Shown one piece after another: positions 28,101 to 37,370 of a stretch of DNA of 64,000 nt. Source of the DNA: Pedobacter frigoris (GTDB lineage Bacteria; Bacteroidota; Bacteroidia; Sphingobacteriales; Sphingobacteriaceae); the NCBI RefSeq assembly GCF_005116445.1, contig NZ_SWBQ01000002.1, positions 372,001 to 436,000 on the forward strand, written 5' to 3'. Numbering within the stretch: the stretch's first letter is position 1; every line of letters begins with the position of its first letter. Made by a program: the position numbers and the translations under genes. Under the pieces are notes generated by a model. The model did not search any database. It was not told the origin of the DNA and saw nothing but the letters and a program-made list of their open reading frames with translations.

Positions 28101-30125
28101 CTAATCGTAAAAATTCCAGCTCACACCAAACTTAAACAATAGCCTGTCGGGCATTGGATAATTTTTGACAGTATAATACCCTTTGGAAAGCAATCCCTGA
28201 TTGACATAATCACATTTTACAAAAAGATTTGCCCTGCGCAAACTGGCCTTTACCCAAACATCAAGAACCGGTTCCGATTTATACTTGATCTTATCGCCGA
28301 TATAAAACTGTCCGGCAGGTACAGAATAAGAATAAGCATAATACGGCGTATTGTACCTAATGTCAAAACCTACATTGGTTTTTAAAACTTTGAAAAAGGT
28401 TTGATCAATATAGAAACTATTGAAAGTATACACTTCAGGTGTCCGCAGGATATTGCTATTGTCGGTCTTCTGATATACGATGTAACTGTCCAGGTTAAAC
28501 TTGCCAAAAGTTATTTTCTTGCCCAGGGTTATTTTCAGCAAATTGATGGTGGATCCAGCCTGCGCCGGACGGATACTTACCGTATCCGGACCTGTAGTAC
28601 CAACCTGCTCAAAATACAGGTATTTGTCTATTAAAAAGTATTGAGCCCCTGCATCCAGGTTTAACTTGTCTATAATGTAGTTGAAAGACATATTGATGGT
28701 CTTCGTACGATCAAAGCTAAAACCTTTGGCATCTCCGGACCAGCTGTAATGATTACCAACATAATTATTGTAAATCTCTTCGGGCGACTTATTCTGGAAA
28801 TATGCCCCTAGTACAATGCGACCTATTGATTTACTCAACAGGACATTACTTTTTGCTTCGTAAAGAAAATCACCCGTATTTCTTCCCTGAAAGATTTGCT
28901 GTAAATCAACATTCAGGTCTATCCTGTTACTGAACCTGTATCCGGCAGTCCCCAATAAAGTTACGTTCTGAAAGCTTGAAGAATAATCATAAGACCGCAT
29001 GTTATTCTTATACAACGACATTTGGTTATATTTATAAAAGTCGTGCCTGATCCCGGCATCTAACTTCAGCTCATTTTTAATAAGGGAACTTGATTTAGCC
29101 CTGAGAAAAAAGCTATAGATGAACTCATTCTGAACCTGTGTATACCTCGTGCTGTCATTTGTAAACACAGAGTCGATCATACCTTTAGGAAAAATGCTAT
29201 GGTCATCTGCCTGGTCCTTTCTAAATCCATAGGAATTGGCATTGTACTTAAAGGTATAGCTGATCCTGTTGGTCGGCAATATTTTTTTGGTGATCTCCTG
29301 GGCAAGACTGTCTATACGCCCTACGAAATACGTCTGTTTTAACATGAAAGAACTCTGACGATAAATTCTTCTTGAATTTGAAAGTCTTACAGGCTCAGAC
29401 AAGTGGTCTATTTTTACTCCCGTACCTGTAAAGAGGGTATCATTAGTTGCTGCTCCATTTTCATTAGCCTTTAGGGTATTGAATACCGCGCTGGTCCATA
29501 AGTTATAACGCTTGTTGGGCGACTGGTACCAGGAAAATAAAGATCCGTTCAGGTCATCACCACGTTGTCTGTTATAATATCCATTCGCTCCGATACGGTT
29601 AAAATTGGCTCCTATATTAAAATTAGGCTTGATATTCTGAGAATGAATTATCCGAAACACCTGCTCTGCTTCACCTGCACTAACATAGTATAAACTGGTA
29701 AATGGAGTTCTGGCCTGATAATATTTAATATCGTCGTGGGTAAGCACGTAATAATCCAGTGTATGAAAACCCGCATCAAAGCCTATGGTTTTAACAGGCT
29801 CAAACAAAAGTGGCATAGCTGATAATCCAAGGTTTCCTATGCCAACTGTCGGGCGTTTTGGTTGTATCAGTATATTGAAATTATGAAACCCCTGCAATGT
29901 GGTATCTAAAGCGAGCGTCTGTATGCTGTCTTTAGTAAGCCGAAGCGTCGTATACCTGATGAACCGGGAAGTGAAAATAATGGAATCTTTAGCGTTTTCT
30001 TCCTTTTTCCTCAGGGAGTCCAGTTCCTTATTGTCATTGACGGATGTTTTTAAATCCTGAGCAAATGATTGCCCGCCACCCAGAATGACTAAGCAAAAAA
30101 CAATGAAAGCAATGTTTTTATACAT
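28101..30125 (-). CDS. Porin_10-family putative outer-membrane porin
   Basis: Outer-membrane beta-barrel protein of 674 residues characteristic of Bacteroidota. A signal peptide (MYKNIAFIVFCLVILGGGQS) is followed by a short periplasmic part and about 20 amphipathic strands rich in Tyr, Phe and Asn, ending LLFKFGVSWNFYD; the terminal aromatic motif agrees with barrel assembly. Substrate unknown. Its ATG overlaps the stop codon of the purine nucleoside phosphorylase gene by one base (TAATG), so the two are translationally coupled and belong with lpxK to one transcript. Confidence 0.85.
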   Translation of the reverse strand: MYKNIAFIVFCLVILGGGQSFAQDLKTSVNDNKELDSLRKKEENAKDSIIFTSRFIRYTTLRLTKDSIQTLALDTTLQGFHNFNILIQPKRPTVGIGNLGLSAMPLLFEPVKTIGFDAGFHTLDYYVLTHDDIKYYQARTPFTSLYYVSAGEAEQVFRIIHSQNIKPNFNIGANFNRIGANGYYNRQRGDDLNGSLFSWYQSPNKRYNLWTSAVFNTLKANENGAATNDTLFTGTGVKIDHLSEPVRLSNSRRIYRQSSFMLKQTYFVGRIDSLAQEITKKILPTNRISYTFKYNANSYGFRKDQADDHSIFPKGMIDSVFTNDSTRYTQVQNEFIYSFFLRAKSSSLIKNELKLDAGIRHDFYKYNQMSLYKNNMRSYDYSSSFQNVTLLGTAGYRFSNRIDLNVDLQQIFQGRNTGDFLYEAKSNVLLSKSIGRIVLGAYFQNKSPEEIYNNYVGNHYSWSGDAKGFSFDRTKTINMSFNYIIDKLNLDAGAQYFLIDKYLYFEQVGTTGPDTVSIRPAQAGSTINLLKITLGKKITFGKFNLDSYIVYQKTDNSNILRTPEVYTFNSFYIDQTFFKVLKTNVGFDIRYNTPYYAYSYSVPAGQFYIGDKIKYKSEPVLDVWVKASLRRANLFVKCDYVNQGLLSKGYYTVKNYPMPDRLLFKFGVSWNFYD

Positions 30126-30940
30126 TATAAAGTTGATATTAACTGGCTCAATATTTTAGTCATCTTTGGTTCCGCCGCTTTAGCTGTCTCCAGTATTTCC
30201 TCTAAACTTACTGGCTCCAGAACTTCCGGAAATCCTTCATCCGTGAGTACAGAAATCGCAAATACAGGTATATTCATATGCTTGGCAACTATTACTTCAG
30301 GCACAGTACTCATTCCCACTGCATCACCACCTATAATACGAAGGTAGTTGTATTCTGCTTTGGTTTCAAGATTAGGCCCTGTTACGGCTATGTAAACGCC
30401 CTGATGACAAGTTATGTTGTCTTCCTTAGCTATGTTTAATGCTTTTTCTACAAGCTTTCTATCATAAGGCTGACTCATATCAGGAAACCGTGGTCCCATA
30501 TCTGCATCATTATTTCCTCTCAAAGGACTTTCTGGCTGCAAATTGATATGGTCATTGATCACCATCAGATCCCCTTTCTTAAATTCAGGATTTAAAGAGC
30601 CCGCAGCGTTCGATACAAACAAATGAGCGATGCCTAATGCTTTCATCACCCTGATCGGAAAGGTAATTTGCTGCATACTATATCCCTCATAATAATGGAG
30701 CCTGCCTTGCATTGCGATTACTTTTTTCCCATTTAGCTTTCCAAAGATCAATTTGCCTGAATGAAACTCCAGCGTAGAAATGGGGAAATTAGGGATATTT
30801 GAGTACATCAACTGGTACTCTACTTCGATATCTTTTACGAGACCGCCCAAACCTGTTCCCAGAACTATTCCAATTTCAGGTTGAAAATTATCTGTTTTAC
30901 GCTTTATATATTCAACGGTTTCGTGTAGTGCTTGAAACAT
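30125..30940 (-). CDS. Purine-nucleoside phosphorylase (trimeric PNP type)
   Basis: Phosphorolysis of inosine and guanosine for purine salvage. The 271 residues have typical blocks: VLGTGLGGLVKDIEVEY, MQGRLHYYEGYSMQQITFP (phosphate-binding His), SNAAGSLNPEFKKGDLMVI, GPNLETKAEYNYLRIIGGDA (purine-binding Glu) and GMSTVPEVIVAKHMNIP. It overlaps the 3' end of lpxK by 29 bases and the porin start by one base. This tight packing is translational coupling rather than shared function. Confidence 0.95.
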   Translation of the reverse strand: MFQALHETVEYIKRKTDNFQPEIGIVLGTGLGGLVKDIEVEYQLMYSNIPNFPISTLEFHSGKLIFGKLNGKKVIAMQGRLHYYEGYSMQQITFPIRVMKALGIAHLFVSNAAGSLNPEFKKGDLMVINDHINLQPESPLRGNNDADMGPRFPDMSQPYDRKLVEKALNIAKEDNITCHQGVYIAVTGPNLETKAEYNYLRIIGGDAVGMSTVPEVIVAKHMNIPVFAISVLTDEGFPEVLEPVSLEEILETAKAAEPKMTKILSQLISTL

Positions 30941-31967
30941 AGTCTAAAATCTTTTGATCAAATGTAGCTTTATCTTCTGCTTGTATCTCAACCCTGATTG
31001 GTAAATAATACACCGGCAAATTTAAAAGTAATTCTTTTAATGCATCATCTAATAAACGTTGTGCATCTTTTTCTGTTGTGAGGATGATTTTTTTTAATGA
31101 AGGGTCTTCCTGATAATCCTTTACCAGCTTTCTGATATTTTGGAGACTAAACTGGTAGTGATCCGGATAGTCGTGATGATGTATAGATCTTGTAAATTCT
31201 CTTAGATATGAAAGCAATGGTTTTGGATCGGCTATACCTGTTAAGAGAAATACGGACATATCGGACGTAACCGTCATGGAATCCCTTTTAGTAAATAAAG
31301 GAATTAATTGCTGATAATTCAGGAAAGAAAATGAAAGCTTTTGTCTTTCATAATTTGCAAACTTTCTCTTACAGGCCAGTCGTTGCCCTGCGGAAATATC
31401 AGCAGGAGCTTTAGTTACAAGTAGTGCCTGCGCCCTTTTGCATCCACCAAAAGATTCTCTCAAATTGCCCGCAGGCAATAAAAACTGTGGACTTCGCAAT
31501 TTTTGATATTCGAAAAGAAGGATGTTGAACCCTGCATGAACTTTCCGGTGTTGAAAGGCATCATCTAAAATAATCAGGTCATGATGATCTTTTAACTGAT
31601 TGATCCCTGTCACCCTGTCTTCACATACTGCTACTGTCACTTTGGGAAATTTATTGTAAAACTGCAAAGGTTCATCGCCAATTGTACTGGCAGTTGATGA
31701 TGCGTCGGCAAGTATAAAGCCGTTTGTTTTTCTTCCGTAGCCACGACTGAGGATCGCGATGCGCTTATCTGGAAATAAATCGACCAGATATTCCGTCACA
31801 GGGCTCTTGCCCGAACCTCCTACCACCAGGTTTCCTACGCAAATTACAGGCAGCTCAAATCTTACAGATTTTAACACCCCTGCATCATATAGCTTATTCC
31901 TAACCAGAATAATAAGGCCATATAGTACAGAAAACGGAAGTAGGAGTAATCGCAAATATTTTATCAT
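30912..31967 (-). CDS. lpxK: Tetraacyldisaccharide 4'-kinase
   Basis: Phosphorylates the lipid A precursor at the 4' position, at the inner membrane. The 351 residues start with a membrane-associated helix (MIKYLRLLLLPFSVLYGLI), then the P-loop CVGNLVVGGSGKSPVTEYL, the catalytic-site block ILDDAFQHRKV and LLPAGNLRESFGGCKRA. The frame could begin four codons earlier with TTG (31979); ATG 31967 is the natural start. Presence of lpxK confirms a Gram-negative cell with lipid A. First gene of the lpxK/PNP/Porin_10 unit. Confidence 0.95.
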   Translation of the reverse strand: MIKYLRLLLLPFSVLYGLIILVRNKLYDAGVLKSVRFELPVICVGNLVVGGSGKSPVTEYLVDLFPDKRIAILSRGYGRKTNGFILADASSTASTIGDEPLQFYNKFPKVTVAVCEDRVTGINQLKDHHDLIILDDAFQHRKVHAGFNILLFEYQKLRSPQFLLPAGNLRESFGGCKRAQALLVTKAPADISAGQRLACKRKFANYERQKLSFSFLNYQQLIPLFTKRDSMTVTSDMSVFLLTGIADPKPLLSYLREFTRSIHHHDYPDHYQFSLQNIRKLVKDYQEDPSLKKIILTTEKDAQRLLDDALKELLLNLPVYYLPIRVEIQAEDKATFDQKILDYVSSTTRNR

Positions 31968-32009
31968 GGATCGGATCAAAAATAAGAATTATTACAGCTC
32001 AAAAACTGT

Positions 32010-32017
32010 TATCTTTG
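32010..32017 (+). promoter_or_regulatory. -7 promoter element of pruA
   Basis: TATCTTTG, 21 bases before the pruA start codon at 32038. No clear -33 TTG is present at the usual distance. Confidence 0.55.
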
Positions 32018-32037
32018 CGGAAATAATATTTTATATC

Positions 32038-33672
32038 ATGCTTAAAGGATTTTTTAACGTACCAGCTCCTGTGAATGAGCCCATTTTGGGTTACGCGCCA
32101 GGAAGTAAAGAACGTGAACTTTTGAAGGCTGCTTTAGCCGATGCCCGTTCCAAACAAATTGAAATGCCCATGTATATAGGCGGTAAGGAAGTACATACCG
32201 ATAACAAAGGAATTACTACTCCTCCGCATGACCATAAACATGTTTTAGGTCAGTACAGCAAGGGTGACAAAACCCATGTACAACAAGCTATTGATGCTGC
32301 ATTGGCAGCTAAAGCTGATTGGGAAAATTTAGCATGGGAGCATCGTGCTGCTATATTCTTAAAAGCTGCAGACTTAATTGCAGGTCCTTATCGTTACAAA
32401 TTAAATGCGGCTACAATGCTTGGCCAGTCAAAAAATGCTTACCAGGCTGAGATTGATGCTGCATGTGAGCTGATCGACTTTCTTCGTTTCAATGTAAGCT
32501 ACATGAGCGAAATATATAAGCAACAACCCCCTGTTTCTCCTAAAGGGTCGTGGAACAGGGTAGAGCAACGTCCGCTTGAGGGTTTTGTGTTTGCTTTAAC
32601 TCCGTTTAACTTTACTGCTATTGCTGGTAACTTACCCACATCTGCCGCCATGATGGGCAATGTTGTAGTATGGAAACCCGCAAATACACAAATATTTGCT
32701 GCAAACGTATTGATGCAGATCTTCAGAGAAGCTGGCCTTCCTGACGGTGTAATTAACCTGGTTTATGTTTCTGGTCCTGATGCAGGTGACGTGATTTTCA
32801 GTCACCCTGATTTTGCAGGTATCCACTTTACAGGTTCTACTGGTGTTTTCCAAAATATTTGGAAAACGATTGGTAATAATATCCATAAATTCAAAACTTA
32901 TCCTCGTATTGTTGGTGAAACCGGTGGTAAGGATTTTATCCTTATACACGGTTCTGCAGAAGCTGAGTCTTCAAGCACAGCTATTATTCGTGGTGCTTTT
33001 GAATACCAGGGACAAAAATGTTCTGCTGCGTCACGTGTATATATTGCAAAGAGCGTGTGGCCTAAGGTTAAAGAATATATGCTGCGCGATCTTGCCACCT
33101 TTAAAATGGGTGGAACTGAAGACTTCAGCAATTTCATCAATGCGGTGATCGACGAAAACTCTTTTGATAAATTAGCTAAATATATTGATGAAGCTAAAAA
33201 AGACAGTTCAGTTGAGGTAATTGCCGGTGGAAATTATGATAAATCTAAAGGATACTTTATCGAACCAACAGTATTGGTAGTTCAGGATCCAATGTACACG
33301 ACCATGTGCGAAGAGTTATTTGGCCCTGTACTGACCATCTATGTATATGATGATGCAGACTTCGATAAGGTTTTAGACATTGTTGATTCTACTTCAATCT
33401 ATGCTTTAACGGGCGCAGTTATTGCTCAGGACCGTTATGCAATCGAAAAAGCGACTCAACGTTTGAGAAATGCAGCAGGCAACTTCTACATCAATGATAA
33501 ATGTACTGGTGCAGTAGTTGGTCAGCAGCCATTTGGCGGCGCCAGAGGTTCCGGTACTAACGACAAAGCAGGTTCAATGATCAATTTATTGCGTTGGGTT
33601 TCTCCACGTACGATCAAAGAAACATTTGATCCACCTAAAGATTACCGTTATCCATTTTTAGCAAATGATTAA
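32038..33672 (+). CDS. pruA: L-glutamate gamma-semialdehyde (1-pyrroline-5-carboxylate) dehydrogenase
   Basis: Oxidises glutamate semialdehyde to glutamate with NAD, the second step of proline catabolism. The 544 residues resemble the monofunctional ALDH4 type (MLKGFFNVPAPVNEPILGYA at the N-terminus, as in mitochondrial enzymes). Catalytic Glu in VGETGGKDFILIHG, catalytic Cys in EYQGQKCSAASRVYI, NAD-binding FTGSTGVF, and the C-terminal QQPFGGARGSGTNDKAG. The frame is open upstream to 31759, but only ATG 32038 lies after the promoter element at 32010-32017. No proline dehydrogenase gene is nearby. Confidence 0.96.
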   Translation: MLKGFFNVPAPVNEPILGYAPGSKERELLKAALADARSKQIEMPMYIGGKEVHTDNKGITTPPHDHKHVLGQYSKGDKTHVQQAIDAALAAKADWENLAWEHRAAIFLKAADLIAGPYRYKLNAATMLGQSKNAYQAEIDAACELIDFLRFNVSYMSEIYKQQPPVSPKGSWNRVEQRPLEGFVFALTPFNFTAIAGNLPTSAAMMGNVVVWKPANTQIFAANVLMQIFREAGLPDGVINLVYVSGPDAGDVIFSHPDFAGIHFTGSTGVFQNIWKTIGNNIHKFKTYPRIVGETGGKDFILIHGSAEAESSSTAIIRGAFEYQGQKCSAASRVYIAKSVWPKVKEYMLRDLATFKMGGTEDFSNFINAVIDENSFDKLAKYIDEAKKDSSVEVIAGGNYDKSKGYFIEPTVLVVQDPMYTTMCEELFGPVLTIYVYDDADFDKVLDIVDSTSIYALTGAVIAQDRYAIEKATQRLRNAAGNFYINDKCTGAVVGQQPFGGARGSGTNDKAGSMINLLRWVSPRTIKETFDPPKDYRYPFLAND

Positions 33673-33738
33673 ATAAAACAGGATAAATAATAAACGGTCG
33701 CCATACCGGACTTGATCCAACATGCCGCATCCACACAA

Positions 33739-33765
33739 AAAGAGCCTGATGATCAGGCTCTTTTT
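33739..33765 (+). terminator. Terminator of pruA
   Basis: AGAGCCTG and CAGGCTCT arms around a short loop (33741-33761) between A and T tracts, 68 bases after the pruA stop codon. Confidence 0.9.
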
Positions 33766-33959
33766 ACTTTAAAACAGTTATTCTCCTCAACTGCCCTACC
33801 CACCTTACCTATTAGGTATCCGAATATTCCCACTCCAATAATCCCTATAATTGCTCACGTATGCAGGCGCTTAAAAGCTTGTTGGCGGTTGATTTGTCAA
33901 AGGTTACAGTGATCTAAAAAGAAAATACACTCGTAAATGGTTGATCAAAATGAAAAACA

Positions 33960-33978
33960 CCCTTCCATTTTGAAAGAC
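33960..33978 (+). promoter_or_regulatory. Putative NtrC-type enhancer site 1 (upstream of the prohibitin-like gene)
   Basis: CCCTTCCATTTTGAAAGAC, imperfect inverted repeat, the weakest right arm of the four sites in this window. Centre 33969, 95 bases before the -24 GG at 34064. It lies far from any gene end, so it is not a terminator; this argues that the family of sites is regulatory. Confidence 0.7.
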
Positions 33979-34062
33979 TTACCTCAGCAAGCCTTTTTGC
34001 CTAAAAAATAAAAAAAGTCATTTGTGTTACTCCGACAGTCTTTTATCAGTTTAGCGAACATC

Positions 34063-34077
34063 AGGCACCTGCTTTGC
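34063..34077 (+). promoter_or_regulatory. Sigma-54-like promoter of the prohibitin-like gene
   Basis: AGGCAC-CTGCT-TTGC: GG and GC dinucleotides separated by exactly ten bases, as in sigma-54 -24/-12 promoters (consensus TGGCAC-N5-TTGC). Start expected near 34088; ATG at 34109. Confidence 0.72.
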
Positions 34078-34108
34078 CGCCTTGTTTGTCTAACTAAAAA
34101 AGGAAAGT

Positions 34109-35011
34109 ATGTTTCTCATTATCTTAGGCCCGCTTATTGCCATAATAAGCTTTTTTATTGCAAGGGGCGACAGTCCTTTAACCAGGTACAGTGGCATGAT
34201 CCGTGTAGCTGGTATTGTTGTGGCCCTCCTGGGTGCCGCGCTCTCCATGTTTAAAGTCATTGACGCCAGTCAGGTCGGCGTGAAGACACTTTATGGTAAA
34301 GTAGATGACGATGTCTTGTACAGCGGACTGAATGTGGTGAACCCACTGGTAGAAGTTACTACATTTGATGTTAAGACCCAGAACTACACCATGTCGGCGG
34401 TGCACGACGAAGGCAATAAGTCGGGTGATGACGCGATCCGGATCCTTACTTCTGACGGACTGGAAGTAACGATTGATCTTTCGGTCTTGTTCAGTGTCAC
34501 GCCCAAAGATGCACCCAGGATCTTAAAAGAAATTGGTGACGACTACCTGGACAAGATTGTCCGGCCCATTGCGCGCACAGCAATCCGTGACAATGCCGTT
34601 TCTTATGAAGCTGTTGCGTTGTATTCCATAAAAAGGCAGGAATTTCAAAACAAAATATTCGCTGCCATCGACCAGAGTTTCGCTAAAAGGGGGCTAAAAC
34701 TCGAGCAGCTGCTGGTTAGAAATGTCACGCTTCCCGAATCCGTCCGCAAGGCCATCGAATCCAAGATCAATGCGGAACAAGACGCACAGAAAATGCAGTT
34801 TGTCCTGCAAAAAGAAAAGCAGTTGGCCGAACGTAAGCGGATAGAAGCCCAGGGTATAGCCGATTATCAGCGCATCCTTTCGACAGGGCTCACTGATAAG
34901 CAATTGCAATATGAGTCAATACTTGCTCAAAAAGACATTGCGCTATCTCCAAATACCAAGATCATCTTAATGGGGAATGGAAAAAATCCTATAATTCTAG
35001 GCGGAAACTGA
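34109..35011 (+). CDS. Prohibitin-like SPFH/band 7 membrane protein
   Basis: Inner-membrane scaffold of 300 residues. Two hydrophobic N-terminal segments (about 1-18 and 30-50, FLIILGPLIAIISFFIA and MIRVAGIVVALLGAALSMF) precede the SPFH domain (about 52-215, DASQVGVKTLYGKVDDDVLYSG, PTARTAIRD-like block RPIARTAIRDNAVSYEA). A coiled helix follows (about 222-262, SKINAEQDAQKMQFVLQKEK). Prohibitin homologues form ring-like microdomains that regulate membrane proteases or bilayer order. The gene stands alone, and its promoter region carries a sigma-54-like element and an upstream inverted repeat shared with the kdp cluster, so it probably belongs to the same stress regulon. Confidence 0.9.
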   Translation: MFLIILGPLIAIISFFIARGDSPLTRYSGMIRVAGIVVALLGAALSMFKVIDASQVGVKTLYGKVDDDVLYSGLNVVNPLVEVTTFDVKTQNYTMSAVHDEGNKSGDDAIRILTSDGLEVTIDLSVLFSVTPKDAPRILKEIGDDYLDKIVRPIARTAIRDNAVSYEAVALYSIKRQEFQNKIFAAIDQSFAKRGLKLEQLLVRNVTLPESVRKAIESKINAEQDAQKMQFVLQKEKQLAERKRIEAQGIADYQRILSTGLTDKQLQYESILAQKDIALSPNTKIILMGNGKNPIILGGN

Positions 35012-35046
35012 AAGTAATCATCATACATGTTAACGGCAAAAAAATA

Positions 35047-35070
35047 AGGGGCACTTCTTTGAGTGCCCTT
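35047..35070. terminator. Terminator at the end of the kdp operon, shared with the prohibitin-like gene
   Basis: Stem GGGCACT with AGTGCCC (35049-35055 and 35062-35068) extended by weaker pairs. On the minus strand it is followed by TTATTTTTTT, a good terminator for the lrp end of the kdp operon 68 bases upstream; on the plus strand the T run is poor. Confidence 0.8.
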
Positions 35071-35137
35071 GTTAATGTCGCTCAGCTCCCGGCAGCACTT
35101 AATTGATGTTTATCCTAGATAATTAATCACTGCAATA

Positions 35138-35590
35138 CTAACCGATAATATTCCGTTTGAATGCACACCCAAGTTCAATAATGGAATCTGTTTTAGCAAT
35201 CCCGGGAATGTTGTCTATTTTTTCAGACAGCAGTTGTCTCATGTGTTCATGATTTTTGGCAACAATTTTTATATATAAGGTATAAACGCCAGTAATATAA
35301 TAACACTCTGTTACTTCCGGAATGTTCTTTAAAGTTTCAATGATCTGACTTGAATCATGATCCTTTTCAAGTGCTATGCCAGTAAAAGCTCCCCAATCAT
35401 AGCCTATTTTTTTTTCATTTATAGCGGGTTTAATTCCTGTTAATATACCATTCTCCATCAATCTTGAAATCCGTTGATGTACCATGGTGTTAGATACGCC
35501 TAAAGTCAGGGCAATAGCTGAATACGCCATACGTCCGTCTTTTTCCAGTTGCTTTAAAATCTGTAAATCAAACTCATCTATAGGGTTCAT
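35138..35590 (-). CDS. Lrp/AsnC-family regulator, last gene of the kdp operon
   Basis: Amino acid-responsive regulator of 150 residues, helix-turn-helix at about 5-55 (DEFDLQILKQLEKDGRMAYS, LGVSNTMVHQRISRLMENGI) and RAM domain at 65-140 (IPEVTECYYITGVYTLYIKI). The frame extends to 35623, but ATG 35590 begins the family-typical MNPIDEFDLQIL and follows the kinase stop by five bases, so it is cotranscribed with the kinase. An Lrp protein in a Kdp operon is unusual and fits a link to amino acid metabolism. Not related closely to the Lrp protein at 23987. Confidence 0.92.
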   Translation of the reverse strand: MNPIDEFDLQILKQLEKDGRMAYSAIALTLGVSNTMVHQRISRLMENGILTGIKPAINEKKIGYDWGAFTGIALEKDHDSSQIIETLKNIPEVTECYYITGVYTLYIKIVAKNHEHMRQLLSEKIDNIPGIAKTDSIIELGCAFKRNIIG

Positions 35591-35595
35591 TTTTT

Positions 35596-37350
35596 CTATT
35601 CTGCTATTGGTAATAAAAAGCAAAACCTGCTTCCTTCACCAATTTCGCTCTCTACCCAGATCTTCCCGCCCTCTGCTTCAATAAAATCTTTTGAAATCGC
35701 CAGTCCCAGCCCCGATCCGGACTTATTATTGCCATCAGTTGGCACCTGGAAATAGCGGTCGAACAACCGCTTCTGGTATTGTTCATCAATCCCTTTGCCA
35801 AAATCCCTGACAGAAAATTCTATATTTCCTCCCTTTTGTATGATCTGGATAACTACTTTGGATTTCTGGGAACTGTACCGCATGGCATTGGACAGGAAAT
35901 TGACCAGTACCCAGGCCGTTTTCTCGGTATCTACATTTACCTTTGGCAGGTCATTTCTTGAAATCAGCTCCAGTTCTATAGTTTTCTGTTCTGCCTGGAA
36001 CCTGACCGCGTCCATCGCATAAATGGCAATCTTACGCGGATCGGACTTCACGAAATTCAGTTGCAGGTTGCCGGTTTCTACCTGTGACAGATCCAGCAGC
36101 TCACTTGTAATCTTCAGCAAACGGCCGCAATCCTCCTTGATGTGCTGGATCAGTTCTTTCTGTTCTTTATTCATACCGCCTACACGCTCATCATCCAGTA
36201 GCTTTAGACTCATTTTTATAGAGGAGATCGGGGTTTTGAGTTCATGTGATACGGTAGCTATAAAATTGGTTTTGGCCTCATCCAGTTCTTTATATTCGGT
36301 TACGTTTTTAAGAATGTAGACTTCACCTGCTGTTCTTCTCGACTCTTTGATCACATTGTCATGCTGGTCCTCAAAAACAGGTACCAGGATCTCCCGTCGC
36401 TCCAGCTTAAAGTAAGATTCCTTACCATCTGCATAGATCTTCATCGGTTTGGTATTACCTCCTGACTGCATCAGGGTATTGAGCAGGTCATTTTTTTTCA
36501 TGAGTTCCAGCGCATCTGACCCAATTACCTCTTTCTCGTTCAGATTCAGAAGCTGCCCGGCTACCTGATTCAAAAACAGCACCTCATTTTTCTCGTTCAG
36601 ACCAATGATCGCATCCTGCATCTGTCCGATAATGGCCTCTATCCTCATCTTTTCAGACTGCAATTTGGCCAGGTTACTGTTCTCCCATTTATTGAGCTGG
36701 GCGGTCATGGCATTGAATTCTTCTGCCAGTTCAGAGAACTCGTCATTGCCCTTAAATTCCAGGCGCTGTTTGTAGTTTTTCCTGCTGATGGCTTTGATGG
36801 CTTCAGAGAACTCTCTCAAGGGATTGGCTACAAAACCCGGGAAGTTCACACTAAAAGAGAACAGGACGATGAAGCACAGCGACGCGGCAAACATCAGGTA
36901 AGTAGCTGCTTTCTCTACGCTTGCCTGGGCAGCATCATTTTTCCTCACTATAGCCTGCATGTTGACTTCATCAATGACCCGGAGCTGCAGGTGCATTTTA
37001 CGGACTGCCGCCCGCTGGGCTTCCTGGCCTACGCCCGGCAGTGTCAATTCTCCAAAGGCTTTGGCAAATGCAGCAACAGCCTTGGCTTCCCCCTTCTCCG
37101 TGATGTTTTTTTGTTCGAGCTGCAGCTGGGCGGCTAATTTATCTTTAACAATCGGGACAAGCGGCAGTTCATTGTCATCCAGTATCGTCCGCATTTCCCG
37201 GGCATATTTCAGACTTTCATAGTTGTCCTTCAGAATAACCTTAGAGCTGATGGAGATCTTATTCATGTAATACAGGGATATGCCCCCGAAGAAGATGACT
37301 ACCACGAATAAGAATCCGAATCCGAGGCGAAGTTTTGTTTTTATCTTCAT
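35596..37350 (-). CDS. Membrane HAMP-PAS histidine kinase of the kdp cluster
   Basis: Sensor kinase of 584 residues: membrane segment 1 (about 8-28, [20 protein letters not shown]), a short helical periplasmic domain, segment 2 (about 148-168, [20 protein letters not shown]), HAMP (about 170-225), PAS (about 240-345, [20 protein letters not shown]), HisKA with His369 ([16 protein letters not shown]), HATPase with [27 protein letters not shown] and [12 protein letters not shown]. It replaces the kinase half missing from the neighbouring KdpD, with a 20-base gap. The partner is probably the NtrC-type regulator at 45207-46550, as no KdpE is present. Confidence 0.9.
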   Translation of the reverse strand: MKIKTKLRLGFGFLFVVVIFFGGISLYYMNKISISSKVILKDNYESLKYAREMRTILDDNELPLVPIVKDKLAAQLQLEQKNITEKGEAKAVAAFAKAFGELTLPGVGQEAQRAAVRKMHLQLRVIDEVNMQAIVRKNDAAQASVEKAATYLMFAASLCFIVLFSFSVNFPGFVANPLREFSEAIKAISRKNYKQRLEFKGNDEFSELAEEFNAMTAQLNKWENSNLAKLQSEKMRIEAIIGQMQDAIIGLNEKNEVLFLNQVAGQLLNLNEKEVIGSDALELMKKNDLLNTLMQSGGNTKPMKIYADGKESYFKLERREILVPVFEDQHDNVIKESRRTAGEVYILKNVTEYKELDEAKTNFIATVSHELKTPISSIKMSLKLLDDERVGGMNKEQKELIQHIKEDCGRLLKITSELLDLSQVETGNLQLNFVKSDPRKIAIYAMDAVRFQAEQKTIELELISRNDLPKVNVDTEKTAWVLVNFLSNAMRYSSQKSKVVIQIIQKGGNIEFSVRDFGKGIDEQYQKRLFDRYFQVPTDGNNKSGSGLGLAISKDFIEAEGGKIWVESEIGEGSRFCFLLPIAE

Positions 37351-37370
37351 GATTTTATAAAATTAATTTT

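Larger units (their letters stand above)
33673..34108 (+). other. Intergenic region before the prohibitin-like gene: terminator, enhancer site, sigma-54-like promoter
   Basis: No gene is supported. From left to right: a short stretch (33697-33718, GCCATACCGGACTTGATCC) resembling a fragment of a dispersed repeat; the pruA terminator (33739-33765); an apparently degenerate region; the inverted repeat at 33960-33978; and a -24/-12 element at 34063-34077. The last two are listed separately. Confidence 0.6.

Noticed and set aside
31759-32037. Upstream extension of pruA in the same frame
   Set aside because: It would overlap lpxK and lie before the promoter element at 32010-32017; the family N-terminus begins at 32038.
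33753-33860. Minus-strand frame with GVGIFGYLIGKVGRAVEENN, like the end of a small membrane protein
   Set aside because: No proper start codon, an in-frame stop just upstream, and its end overlaps the pruA terminator. At best a gene remnant.
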